DNA of 64,000 bases from Siphonodentalium dalli (taxonomy: Eukaryota; Mollusca; Scaphopoda; Gadilida; Siphonodentaliidae). The position numbers and the translations under genes are program-made. The notes beneath the pieces are model-generated. The model did not search any database, was not told the DNA's origin, and saw only the letters and a program-made list of their open reading frames with translations. Positions within the stretch are counted from its first letter, which is position 1; every line of letters starts with the position of its first letter. Shown piece after piece: positions 47,190 through 58,353 of this stretch. The stretch lies in contig CP136068.1 of the NCBI GenBank assembly GCA_032622095.1, forward strand, positions 125,683,989-125,747,988, in the 5' to 3' direction.

Positions 47190-47777
47190 ACTTTAATGAG
47201 AAAGAGAATCGGTGGATCGTAGATCGCGGTTTCAACCCATATCAACCACACACAGGCCAAATTCACTACACTGGGCACTTTCCTTGGGTCATGTTCGTCT
47301 GGACAGGAGATTGTATACATTTTCGACATTCTTCATGGGAATTGTATTAGTAGATCAACAAAAATACAATTGTCTCAAGTATATGGAAATCAAAGGACCA
47401 ATTTAAGTGTCATTTCAGTTGGGTGTCAACAGCAAGCTAACACATCCGATTGTGGTCTCTTCGCAATTTCAAATCTGGTTGAATACTGCATTGGCACTTT
47501 GTCCATGGAATGTCCTAAATATTATGATGTAAATAAAATGAGAAACCACCTAATCACATGCTTCAGAAATAATGAGTTCACAGCTTTCCCAAAACTTAGT
47601 AGATCTAATAAGCCCACATTGCCTTCGTTGATCAGTCCGATCCGACTTCACTGTTTGTGCCACATGCCCGACTTTGTTGACAACATGGCCGGGTGTGCAT
47701 CATGTAAGTTGTGGTTTTATTTCCACTGCATTGATATCAAAGACTTGTCCCTCATGCAACCACAAAAACGAAAATGA
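47190..47777 (+). pseudogene. Ulp1/C48-type protease and PHD-like finger of the MULE
   Basis: GFNPYQPHTGQIHYTGHFPW includes the expected His (CAC at 47275). A frameshift follows, then QQQANTSDCGLFAISNLVEY with the nucleophile Cys (47451) in the classical Q....DCG.FA context of SUMO proteases (C48). The catalytic Asp region is not recognisable. After ~60 residues comes IRLHCLCHMP...GCASC..WFYFHCI, a C-x-C/C-x2-C/H-C cluster like a short PHD finger. The open frame from 47370 (135 codons) covers the Cys box and finger; the His box is in a different frame upstream. Confidence 0.75.
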
Positions 47778-48984
47778 CCAATAAAACATTCCACTGCAAC
47801 AATATGTGTATTCAGGGTTCCAGGCTAATTTTTGTAAACCCTTTTTGCTTTTTATTTTCAATGTAGCATAAAATATCTAATGTAGGCGTCGCTTTTATGA
47901 CCAATCGTTTTATATCTTTTTCGATGATTTTGACGAAAATGATTGCTACTGACAACAACATGATTTGCAACAAGTTTATCATGATAAAGCTTAATTGTGC
48001 AAAATTATATTTCATATAAATAAATATAGTTTAATTAAAAATTATTGTTCAAATAATTATATATTTTATTTGGGAGGAAATACATATTGTTTAAACTTAA
48101 TAAATATAGATTATATGGGTATGTACGGAATCCTGAATACATCGTTCGACTAAAGTTTGTAATGTTCAGTCACCAATAAAATATATGTGAATTGAAATTC
48201 TCATGAATTTCTCTATAATTTGGACCACACACATCCATCTATCAATTTAATAAATTCTGCAGCTGTCCAGTTCAATAGACCTTATTATACAGCAGACGTA
48301 TAATATACGTCTTCCGCTATATACGCCGTATACAGACTCTCGGGGCTCACCTCGGTGGGTTCTGTCTACCTAGTTGGTAAGTCTATACACTGCGTCGATA
48401 GCGGCTGCCGTGACATATTTGCCGATTCTTGTGGTTTATTTCTTCAATTTATATTGTTTATTTTAAAGTTGAGGGAAACCTAGTTTATCATAAAACTTAC
48501 GTCAGTCACAGTTGGTTGCAAATCATTCAATCAAACATCTCACTAGATTTTTAGAATATATTTTGAACGCAATGGCTGTTTGACCATTCATAATTGCACG
48601 ATTATGTCCCTCCAGATATTAGTTGTTAATGTAAATAGAAACATTGTACATAGTTATTGTATATACCATACATATATAGAAAGGATTATAATGTATTCAT
48701 CATTCTTTGTCGTGATACATTATACCATACACTTATACATGTATATGCACATCAATACCGTGCAAATATTTAGCAGTTTTAGGCATTCAGCCATTTGAAC
48801 ATGTTCCAAAGAGACTTTGTTCTTATTTTCATTCTTAATTACTATCCAATAATGAGATTTAGAATATTAAAACCATTGTTATGTAAACATTACTGTTACA
48901 GTGGAAATACGGATCAAATTCCAATTAGTTCATTGTAATCAAACCTTGACGGTAATCATTGGAAATGGTAAAAGCATATGACAT
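47778..48984. other. Non-coding inner part of the MULE
   Basis: AT-rich DNA between the gene and the right arm. A palindromic patch (GACGTATAATATACGTC at 48296-48312, then CAGACTCTCGGGG...GGTTCTGTC) could form local hairpins. No ORF with a known domain. Confidence 0.45.
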
Positions 48985-49983
48985 TTGTTTGGAAATCATA
49001 TTCAGAGGAAAATATTTGAACGGGATTTTGAACTGCTGAACTGGGGTGGACATATATCAAATGGTTTTCTCTCCATGTTTCTGGTTATGGCCCGTCGACT
49101 ACAAGTCAGCTGCATCACCTACACACGAATTTCTTCGTTAATAATCGGCTAAACTGAGTTTTGGAGTTTCTGCTGAACTGCTCCAGAAAAATTGCTGAAC
49201 CGGATTTTTGAACTGCTGAACAGGAAGGAGTAAAGGTCGGTCAAATCGTGTTTTCTTCCTGTATTTCCTTATGGACCATCGATAAAAAGTCATTTGCACA
49301 ACATATTCCAGTCTACATTCGTTAAAAATCGGTTAAACTGAGTTTTGGAGAATATGCTGAACTGTTCACGAGAGTGCTGAACGGGATTTTGAACTGCTAA
49401 ACTGGGGTGGACGTCCACCAAAGGGTTTTGTATCCATGTATCCCTTTATGACCCATCGATTACATGTTATTTGCTTCACCTTCACCCGAATATCTTTGTT
49501 ACAAATCAGTTAAAATAAGATTTGGAGATTCTGCTGAACTGATCCAGATAAAGTGCTGAACGGGATTTTGAACTGCTGAACTGGGGTTTATGTCGGCCAA
49601 AAATGTATTTTATGTCTGTATTTTCTTATGGACCATCGATACAAAGTTATCTGCACGACATATTCCAGTTATATTCGTTAAAAATCGGTTAAACTGAGTT
49701 TGGGATAATCCGTTGAACTGTTTACGATAAAGTGCTGAACAGGATTTTGAACTACTGAACTGGGTGGACGTCGGTCAAATTTTCTCTCCATGTATATGGT
49801 TATGGCCCATCGATTACAAGTCAATTGCATCACATACACCCGAATATCTTCGTTAAAAATCGTTTAAACTGAGTTTTGGAGATTCTGCTGGACTGATCCA
49901 GATAAAGTGCTGAACGGTATTTTTAACTGATGAACTGGGGTGAAAGTCGGTCAGATCGTGTTTTCTTCCTGTATTTCCTTTTA
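48985..49983 (-). repeat. Right MULE arm, inner segment
   Basis: About 5-6 copies of the ~179-bp unit in inverse orientation: CGGGATTTTGAACTGCTGAA, GTCGGTCAAA, CCATCGATAAAAAGTCATTTG and AATCGGTTAAACTGAGTTTT. The array is interrupted at TTCCTT|TTA (49983) by the next element and resumes at 52736. Confidence 0.85.
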
Positions 49984-50224
49984 GTGGAGTAGATTAAGTC
50001 CAATTTTCAAGGCAATTGTTCAATTTGTGATTAAAGAATGAAAATTTGCACATATGTACATGTACATATTCACATACTAATCCATATTATATATGGAGCC
50101 ACGCTGAAATTTCACTTTAACCCATCTTTTAATGGGTTTTCTGACTTTAAAGAGCGTTTCATGATTATATAATTTATTAAATGTCACAATTAATCTTATC
50201 ATGAACTATAAGATTTTAAAATTA

Positions 50225-51480
50225 ATATCCATTGGTGAGGTGTATATGTATACCTGGATTGACTCTATGGTAATGAGTGGGTGTATATATAGAATATACG
50301 CATAGTGTTTCTGAATAACAAATTTAATCCACGAGTAGGATTGGCGATTTACAGCACGAGCTTCAGCTAGTGGTGTAAATCGCCAATCCCACGAGTGTAT
50401 TAAGTTTGTTATTCAGAAACACTATGCGTATATTTTGTTTACGCCACGTTCATATAATGCGATGGATAAACACTTTTCCGTTCAAAATGTATGGAGAAAG
50501 TTTAATCCACTCTGCGAAGTTTAATCAACAGTAGGCACGTTTAATCAACAGGTGTTGAATAAATGTAAACTTTAAACAGATCGCTTTATTTATATAGTAA
50601 GATAGGCGATCGTGGTATAAATGTATATCATGAGTGGGTATATGGTCATGTGTGTGAAGAAAGTGTATACAGGGAGTGGCTGTATGGTCAATGGTGGGGT
50701 GCTGCGCGTTGTATTGCTATATCTAGAAGGTATGTATGGTCAATGATGAGGTGTCGATGTATACCTGGAGTGATTCTATAATCGGCATTGGCGGGGTGTG
50801 TAATTGCATTGTATATATTTATTGGCTATATGGCCATGGGTGTGGCCAATATGTATACAGGGTGTGATTGTATGGCCAATGTTGAGGTGAATTGGTAAAC
50901 AAGGAGTGAGGGTATGACCACGAATGTTGTGTACGGGTATACATCGAGCGACTGAGTTGTCTTGAGTGGGGAGTATATTCAAGCCTGGATTGTGTGAATG
51001 GCCATGTGTGCGGGGCATTGGTATATATACAATGGTTGTATGACCATTGGTCAGGAGTATATGCATACCCGGACTTACTCTATGGTTATGGTTGCAGTGT
51101 ATATGTATATCTTGAGTGGATATACGGCCATAAATGTGGCAACTATATATACAGGGAGCTATTGTATTACCAAGGGCGAGGCCAATAGGTACACAAGAAG
51201 TGACTGTACGATCACGCATGTGGTGAAAATGTTTACAGAAGTGAAGATATGGTCATGGGTGAAGTATAGGAGTATACCTGGTGTACCTGAATGGTGACTC
51301 GTGGCTGTATGGTCATGTGTGTGGTTTACGGGTAAACCCAAGTGTGGTTGTATGGTCCTGGGTGAGGTCTATGAGGTATACAGGGGATGGCTACATAGTC
51401 ATTTGTGGTATTTATGTATATATAACATGAGTGTATGGTCATGGGTGAGTTGTACAGTTGGACATTTGGTGGCTATCACT
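50225..51480. repeat. Degenerate minisatellite inside the 2.75-kb element
   Basis: Repeated phrases such as GTATACAGGGAGTGGCTGTA, TATGGTCATGGGTG and ATACCTGGA.TGA recur with irregular spacing of roughly 40-70 bp. Overlapping ORFs on both strands, including a His/Ile/Pro-rich one at 50776-51219, are repeat-driven and not genes. Confidence 0.6.
50293..50434. mobile_element. 142-bp foldback nested in the minisatellite
   Basis: AATATACGCATAGTGTTTCT...GATTGGCGATTTAC is mirrored by GTAAATCGCCAATC...AGAAACACTATGCGTATATT, giving arms of about 60 bp around a ~20-bp loop. A small MITE inserted into the repeat. Confidence 0.75.
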
Positions 51481-52735
51481 TTCCATGATAACTCCAGTAT
51501 ATGTTAATCGATTGGGAAGTAATGTCATAGAGTTCTTCATCTTGGTGGCCTCTTATATGCACAATGGGGGAAACGTTTTTCATGATATTAGTCAATCAAT
51601 CTTGATGCCAATGGCCCATAATTTGATGTTATTAAGCAGTTTTTCATCAATCTTGTTTGTCTTTCTAAAAGGCATACAGAAGAGCAGAGAATAACGTCCG
51701 GGAGGGATATATTTGAAAATAACAATTTATCTACTAAATTTTTTGGATATTTGCAAGCCAGCTTGGGTATATTTTTTTTTATAAAAACACATTAGTGTGA
51801 CGCATTTAAGACGGATCAAAACAATAAAACACCAAAGATAGTTCCATTTTACTTGGTGCAAAATGGTGCAAACATGAACAATTATTTTTTGGCGATTTTG
51901 AGAGAAAATTCCAATAATTTTGGTAATATAATATTAACACTTATCCAAAATGCATCATAAATGTTAGCATTCAATGTATATATTACAGAACAGCCAATTT
52001 TATTCGCCACCCACGACTTATAAGCGATTGCATGGTACTTGGGGACAATATTTACCATTTTCAATATTTTGGCTGCTATTTTGACAGCCATTTTTAGCCA
52101 AAGTGACAATTTTGGTCCCATTGAGTTAAAATATTCATGAGCAATGGTATGGCTCAATTACTTTGCAGAGTTATGCTCATTTCTTGTTGAAATATGACTA
52201 GAATCCAAATGGTGATTGTTGGTGAAATTTCATACAGCGTTCTGTAAAATGGAATTATTGAGGGATCGGAAGGGGCTTGGATCTCATAAATGGCATATTT
52301 CATTGCTCCAGTGATAAGTTAACACAAAGAATACAAAATAAAGTCACATTTCCAAACCAGTTCCATACAGATGAAACTGGTCTAGAAGATGTTAGTGAAA
52401 AAACGTAAAATTTTCCACTTACGGCTGCCATTATCATGGCCATCTACAACGGGGAGTTCCAATTTCGTCCTAAAAAGTGACATTATATCTCAGAGAGACA
52501 TACTTACTGTATATGCCTAATTTTTAATCGCAGATTCCATGGTAAGATTAATTGTGATATTTAATAAATCATGTAATCACGAAACGCTCTTTAAATTCTG
52601 AAAACCCCTTAACAAAGGGGTAACAGTGAAATTTCAGCGTGACCCATATCTAATATCAATTGGTATGTGAATATGTACATATGTGCAAAGTTTCATGCTT
52701 TAGTCACGAAGTGAACAATTCTTTTACTAATCTAC

Positions 52736-53443
52736 TCCACTATTAAGTTCCATTGATAACAAGTCATTTGCACATTGTATACCTGACTATTCTCGTTAAA
52801 AATCGGTTAAACTGAGTTGGGAAACTGCTCGATATGAACTGCTGAACGGGATTTTGAACTGCTGAAGTGGGGTGGAGGTCGGCCAAATGGTTTTCAATCC
52901 ATGTACCTGGTTATGGCCCATCGACTACAGGTCATTTGCATCACATACACCCGAATACCTTCGTTAGCAATCAGTTCAACTGAGTTTTGGAGATTCTGCT
53001 GAACTGCTCCAGATAAAGTGCTGAACGGCATTTTGAACTGCTGAACTGAGGTGAAGGTCGGCCAAATCGCGTTTTCTTCCTGTATTTCCTTATTTACCAT
53101 CGATTAAAAGTCATTTGCACAACATATGCCCGACTATCCTCATTAAACATCGGTTAAACTGCGTTCGGGGAATCTGCTGAACTGCTCGATATGAACTGCT
53201 GAACGGGATTTTGAACTGCTAAACTGGGGTGGAGGTCGGTCAAATGGTTTTCCCTCCCTGTATATGGTTATGGCCCATTGACAACAAGTCGTTTGCACAA
53301 CCTAAACTCTGCTAACGTCGTTACAATTGAGTTAAACTGCATTCGCGTTAATCTGCTGAAATGCGGCCACCGTACTGCTGAACGGGATTTTGAACCGATG
53401 AACGGGCATGACAGGCGGTCAAAATGTGTCCCCTTCCTGTATT
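52736..53443 (-). repeat. Right MULE arm, middle segment
   Basis: Four inverse copies of the ~179-bp unit, ending with the variant GTACTGCTGAACGGGATTTTGAACCGATGAACGGGCATGACAGG unit that corresponds to the outermost part of the left arm (41795-41890). It stops abruptly at CCTGTATT (53443), where the retrotransposon begins. Confidence 0.85.
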
Positions 53444-53802
53444 ATATATGACTTTATTTCCTCCGTAAACGAAGATATAGTGTATAAAATCACATACACA
53501 TTAGTACATAATTAACATAATTATACATTAAACATATTCATTGGCATAATGTGCGTGAACAAACAATATATCGAAAATTATTTGAGTATAATTCGCGACG
53601 AATACCAGCTATATACAATTGATTGTGATTGAATAATACAAGTATGCGTCTACATGTTCATTATACATAGCAATTACACATATGATGTACAGTCATAGAT
53701 ATATGGATATACAGTCGTATGTCACGCGTACGTATATATCATTTTAATACAGAACTATGGAGGTACATGCATAAATGATGATATGCTATCAACATATGCT
53801 TT

Positions 53803-55808
53803 TCATAGAGAAGCTGATTTCCTAACGAAAAAATCGCTCAATTCATTATCTATTTCGCGTATACAATGGTCAAGATCAGCTATTCCGGATAATAGAACTC
53901 GCGTTTTGGATTCCGCATTCAAACTATCATATTGCATGTATACGTCTACATGAAATTCGTTTAATAGGTCAAATTCAAATATATTACGGTTATCACATAT
54001 TGAGACACACTCGATTAATGCATGTCTGACCAGATCATTGTATTTCCTGTCACACAATAGGCACGATTGTTCGTCCGTTTCAAGAATGGAAATAAGACGT
54101 GCTACAAGGAGATAAGAATCTTTATGCTTGGGATATATGTAACAGTTTTCTCATAGCCTAGACATGCATAATTTAGGCTGAAGTGCCGAGTAACGGTTTA
54201 ATCGAGTATCATCGCCTTTGCTACATTCCCATTCATCTCTATTTATATTTAACCATGAGGTATTCGTTATATTTTTCCATGATAATTTGTTGGGAAAGGT
54301 CACATTTAATAAGTATTTCTCGACATATTCGGTCATTCCATATTTGTCCAATGTACAAATAATATCAACCATGAAATTAGAATGTGAAGCTGTAGGAAAC
54401 ATTAGGTACTGGTATAATCGTGTAATAAATACATCTTTGGCGGTTTTGTTCGACGAAAGATTGCACATTGAACCAATGAATAACAGTTTACGTTTTTCTA
54501 TTAATGATACCATTGACGACATACCGACTAATCCTTGAGCTATAACTGTTTTTGTGCGATTATGAAGACCGTGATAATATTTTAGACAGAAACGGTGCGT
54601 TCTCTCGAGACGGTCGCATAGAGTGTTATTCACACACAATAAAAGTTTAGATCCGTATAAACATTTTGGAATGACCACCGAATAATAAATCAACGAACAA
54701 CTTTTTGGTGTAATGCCACCGGGGTATATTCCTGCGTTGGTTAACATCATGAATGTACTTCGGGTTTTATCACATATCCGATCAATGAAGACAGAATTAA
54801 AATCGTATTTATCGAGTGGAATACCAAGGTGGGTAACTTCTGTACATTCTTGTAGAATAGTTATCCCTAAGTTCCAGACGCGATGTTGACGAGAGAACTC
54901 TGACTTTTTTTCGTTAAATACTATTACCGAGCATTTATTGGAATTATACTTATATCGCCACTTTTTGCTGTATTCAAAACACATATCAATAAGAGCTGAT
55001 AATCCGACACTATTGAGTGATAATAAAACCATGTCATCAGCATGTGTTGGGCATGTGCAATTTACTCCAATCATGTGTAGGCCATATGGGGAATTTGCGA
55101 GAGTACATATCAACTCGTCAACATAGACCATGTAGTAAAATGGGGAAAGAATACTTCCCTGGCGAGCCCCTTGACGAACGTCAAACCACCTAGATAAGGA
55201 ATTGTTATAACGAATAGAACATGTAACATTTGTCAACAATTTATTAATGAGACAAAACAAATTTCCTTTAAAACCGCGTTTATCTAATTTATATAACAAT
55301 CCGTTAATCCAGACGGTATCGAAAGCCTCCCATGGCAGACATCTAAAACTAAGCTGTATAATTTTTGTTTACTAGCGGACACATAGTCAATACATTCCTT
55401 CATTACGTAAGATGTCATGGTTGCGCTTACACCTTTTTGAAAGCCATGTTGAAGCGGGTGCACTTGTATTAAATTGGGTGCATAAGATTCCAATCGAGTT
55501 TGTATAAGTTTTTCAAGTAACTTGTATAAAATAGGCATCAACGTTATAGCCCTATAGCTATCAAAATCTGTCCTGGGGTGTTTTGCCACCTTTAAATAAT
55601 GTAACGATTATACCGCGTTTCATTTGACTCGGGATCTTCTGTGTATTAATTATATTAGTTAAAAGTTTAGAAATCGCCAACGTCAATGTGTTACTTCCGT
55701 ATAATAAATGTTCATTGGATATCCCGTCCCAATCAGCCGCTTTCCCCGTACTTAGACCCCGTATATTTGATTCAGTTCATCAGTTGATACAGGAAATATT
55801 ATGCGATT
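53803..55808 (-). pseudogene. Reverse transcriptase of the nested LINE (three frames)
   Basis: Read on the minus strand from 55780: GKAADWDGISNEHLLYG, QMKRGIIVTLFKGGK, SYRAITLMPILYKLLEKLIQ and HGFQKGVSATM. SLVLDV (first catalytic Asp region) follows, then a shift before AFDTVWINGLLYKL. Next come the long frame 55299-54151 with VRQGARQGSILSPFYYMVYVD and THADDMVLLS (catalytic Asp pair, HADD instead of the usual YADD or FADD), and C-terminal frame 54057-53803. A C-x2-C...H-x4-C knuckle (CLLC...RHALIEC) lies at that last junction. It reads on past the insertion at 55817 into 58266-58345 (NEFIARTVASKQSSNI). This is an ORF2-type RT, dead through at least two shifts plus the insertion. Confidence 0.85.
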
Positions 55809-55816
55809 GTCAATAT
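55809..55816. repeat. 8-bp target-site duplication, left
   Basis: GTCAATAT, repeated exactly at 58258-58265. Removing one copy plus the intervening 2,441 bp restores an open RT reading frame across the site, which supports the insertion. Confidence 0.85.
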
Positions 55817-58257
55817 CGGTGTGACTAATTACCGCCCGGGGACCGCCCGGGACCGCCCGGGGACCGCCCGGGGACCGCCCGGGACCGCCCGGGCGGACCA
55901 ACGAGCCCGTGGACACAATATCTCGACGGTATAACGTAGCGACATGCCACCTGAGGGCAACATAGAAAAATTTACTCGCTCGCTCGTCTCCGGCCGGTCA
56001 TATTAACCCCACAAATGCCGATATTGGCTAAAAGAGCCTGGGTGATTACTGGTGTCTTCGTGTGTGTTCAGACAGATTATTTTGGTGATTCTCGGTAGTG
56101 CAATAAGTGCAATACACCTGAGTGTTAATTCCATGTATTGACTCGTTGACGCGTCCACGACCGATGTTATTAACCCCTCAAATTCCGGTAAAATAGTGTG
56201 GCCCCACGTGCCCGTGGACACAATATCTCGACGTTATAACGTAGCGACATACCCCATGAGGTCAACCTAGAAAATGTTACTCGCTCGCTCGACCCCGGCC
56301 GGTGTTATTAACCCCTCAAAATCCGACAAAATGGTATATAGACAAAAAGAACATTGGGACCGCCCGGGACCGCCCGGGTGGCCCCACGTGCCCGTGGACA
56401 CAATATCTCGACGTTATAACATAGCGACATACCCCACCTAGAAAATGATACTCACTCGCTCGACCCCGGCCGGTGTTATTAACCCCTCAAAATCCGACAA
56501 AATGGTATAACACCGGCCGGAGTCGAGCGAGCGAGTAACATTTTGTAGGTTGACCTCGTGGGGTATGTCGCTACGTTATAACGTCGATATATTGTGTCCA
56601 CGGGCACGTGGGGCCACCCGGGCGGTCCCAATGTTCTTTTTGTCTATATACCATTTTGCCGGTTTTTAGGGGTTAATAACACCGGCCGGGGTCGAGCGAG
56701 CGAGTACCATTTTCTAGGTTGACCTCATGGGGTATGTCGCTACGTTATAACGTCGAGATATAGTGTACACGAGCCCATGGGGCCTCCCGGGCGGTCCCGG
56801 GCGGTCCCAATGTTCTTTTTGTTTATATACCATTTTATCGGATGTTGAGGGGTTAATAACACCGGCCGGAGTCGAGCGAGCGAGTACCATTTTGTAGGTT
56901 GACCTCGTGGGGTATGTCGCTACGTTATAACGCCGAGATATAGTGTCCACGGGCCCATGGGGCCTCCCGGGCGTTCCCGGGCGGTCCCAATGTTCTTTTT
57001 GTTTATATACCATTTTGTCGGATTTTGAGGGGTTAATAACACCGGCCGGGGTCGAGCGAGCGAGTATCATTTTCTAGGTGGTGTATGTCGCTATGTTATA
57101 ACGTCGAGATATAGTGTCCACGTGCCCATGGGGCCTCCCGGGCGGTCCCGGGGGTCCCAATGTTCTTTTTGTTTATATACCATTTTATCGGATTTTGAGG
57201 GGTTAATAACACCGGCCGGAGTCGAGCGAGCAAGCAACATTTTGTAGGTTGATCTCGTGGGGTATGTCGCTACGTTATAACGTCGAGATATAGTGTCCAC
57301 GGGCCCATGGTGCCTCCCGGGCGGTTTCGGGCGGTCCCAATGTTCTTTTTGTTTATATACCATTTTATCGGATTTTGAGGGGTTAATAACACCGGCCGGA
57401 GTCGAGCGAGCGAGTAACATTTTGTAGGTTGACCTCGTGGGGTATGTCGCTGCGTTATAACGTCGAGATATTGTGTCCACGGGCACGTGGGGCCACCCGG
57501 GCGGTCCCGGGCGGTCCCAATGTTATTTTTGTTTATAAACCATTTTGTTGGATTTTGAGGGGTTAATAACACCGGCCGGGGTCGAGCGAGCGAGTAACAT
57601 TTTCTAGGTTGACCTCATGGGGTATGTCGCTACGATATAACGTCGAGATATTGTGTCCACGGGCACGTGGGGCCACCCGGGCGGTCCCGGGCGGTCCCAA
57701 TGTTCTTTTTGTCTATATACCATTTTGTCGGATTTTGAGGGGTTAATAACGCCGGCCGGGGTCGAGCGAGGGAGTAACATTTTGTAGGTTGACCTCGTGG
57801 GGGTATGTCGCTATGTTATAACGTCGAGATATGGTGTCCACGGGCCCATGGGGCCGCCCGGGCGGTCCCGGGCGGTTCCAAGGTTCTTTTGTTTATACAC
57901 TATTTTACCGGAATTTGAGGGGTTAATAACATCGGCCGTGGACGCGTCAACGAGTCAGTACATGGAATTAACACTCAGGTGTATTGCACTTATTGCACTA
58001 CCGATAATCACCAAAATAATCTGTCTGAACACACACGAAGACACCAGTAATCACCCAGGCTATTTTAGCCAATATCGGCATTTGTGGGGTTAATATGACC
58101 GGCCGGAGACGAGCGAGCGAGTAAATTTTTCTATGTTGCCCTCAGGTGGCATGTCGCTACGTTATACCGTCGAGATATTGTGTCCACGGGCTCGTTGTGC
58201 CGCCCGGGCGGTCCCGGGCGGTCCCCGGGCGGTCCCGGGCGGTAATTAGTCACACCC
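55817..58257. mobile_element. 2.44-kb GC-rich element with long inverted repeats and 8-bp TSD
   Basis: The ends are CGGTGTGACTAATTACCGCC and its inverse (first base differs), followed by clusters of ACCGCCCGGG. Arms of about 370-400 bp (55817-56215 and 57890-58257) are inverted copies. The interior is tandem copies of a ~180-bp unit (GTCGAGCGAGCGAG at 56522, 56691, 56871, 57051, 57221, 57401, 57581, 57761), plus about two inverted units, with the axis near 56512. No transposase; ORFs such as 56714-57070 simply read the repeat. An 8-bp duplication is made by hAT- and P-type enzymes among others; the family is unassigned. Confidence 0.82.
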
Positions 58258-58353
58258 GTCAATATTACTGCTTTGTTTACTGGCCACTGTACGTGCAATA
58301 AATTCATTAACACAATGGAAGTGATTGAAATCAAAGTCTGATTGGTAAACTGC

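Larger units (their letters stand above)
44468..47777 (+). pseudogene. MULE transposase gene: CG-1-like, DDE, SWIM, C48 protease, PHD (decayed)
   Basis: Domains in order: CG-1-like DNA-binding domain (45068-45400), MULE DDE catalytic core (about 45480-46500), SWIM zinc finger (46600-46790), Ulp1/C48-type cysteine protease (about 47190-47600) and a short PHD-like finger (47640-47760). All lie on the plus strand but in different frames, with several stops and shifts, so the gene is dead. The predicted start ATG (44468) directly follows the left repeat arm. Exon 1 gives ATGCTTG, the donor GTGAGT is at 44475, and the acceptor TTCTCCTTCACAG ends at 45067. Joining restores the frame as M-L-V-N-H-K-N-E-S. 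DDE plus SWIM with an attached C48 protease is known for animal MULEs; the CG-1 assignment is mine. Confidence 0.8.
49984..52733. mobile_element. 2.75-kb element with ~200-bp terminal inverted repeats
   Basis: The left end reads GTGGAGTAGATTA and the right end, on the reverse strand, the same. Similarity continues inward for about 200 bp (shared TTTGCACATATGTACAT, CACGCTGAAATTTCACT, TTTAAAGAGCGTTTC.TGATTA). Flanking TA on both sides suggests a TA target duplication. It splits a MULE repeat unit, which proves insertion. The interior holds a degenerate minisatellite and a small foldback and no transposase, so it is non-autonomous. TA target and long TIRs suggest a Tc1/mariner-like or related superfamily; this is inference. 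Confidence 0.75.
53444..58353 (-). mobile_element. Non-LTR retrotransposon inserted in the MULE arm (itself interrupted)
   Basis: Minus-strand LINE fragment of about 2.46 kb once the inner insertion (55817-58265) is removed. Its 3' end is at 53444 (reverse strand ...GGAAATAAAGTCATATATAAT). It is bounded on both sides by ~114 bp of closely similar MULE-arm sequence (53330-53443 and 58354-58467), which reads as a long target-site duplication. The 5' part (endonuclease) is missing, the usual truncation. Confidence 0.7.

Noticed and set aside
50776-51219. 147-codon His/Ile/Pro-rich ORF
   Set aside because: Lies on the minisatellite; overlapping ORFs in several frames and no domain.
56714-57572. 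Overlapping 100-131 codon minus-strand ORFs (repeated ARSTPAGVINPS units)
   Set aside because: They simply translate the 180-bp repeat of the 2.44-kb element; frame openness follows from the period being divisible by three.
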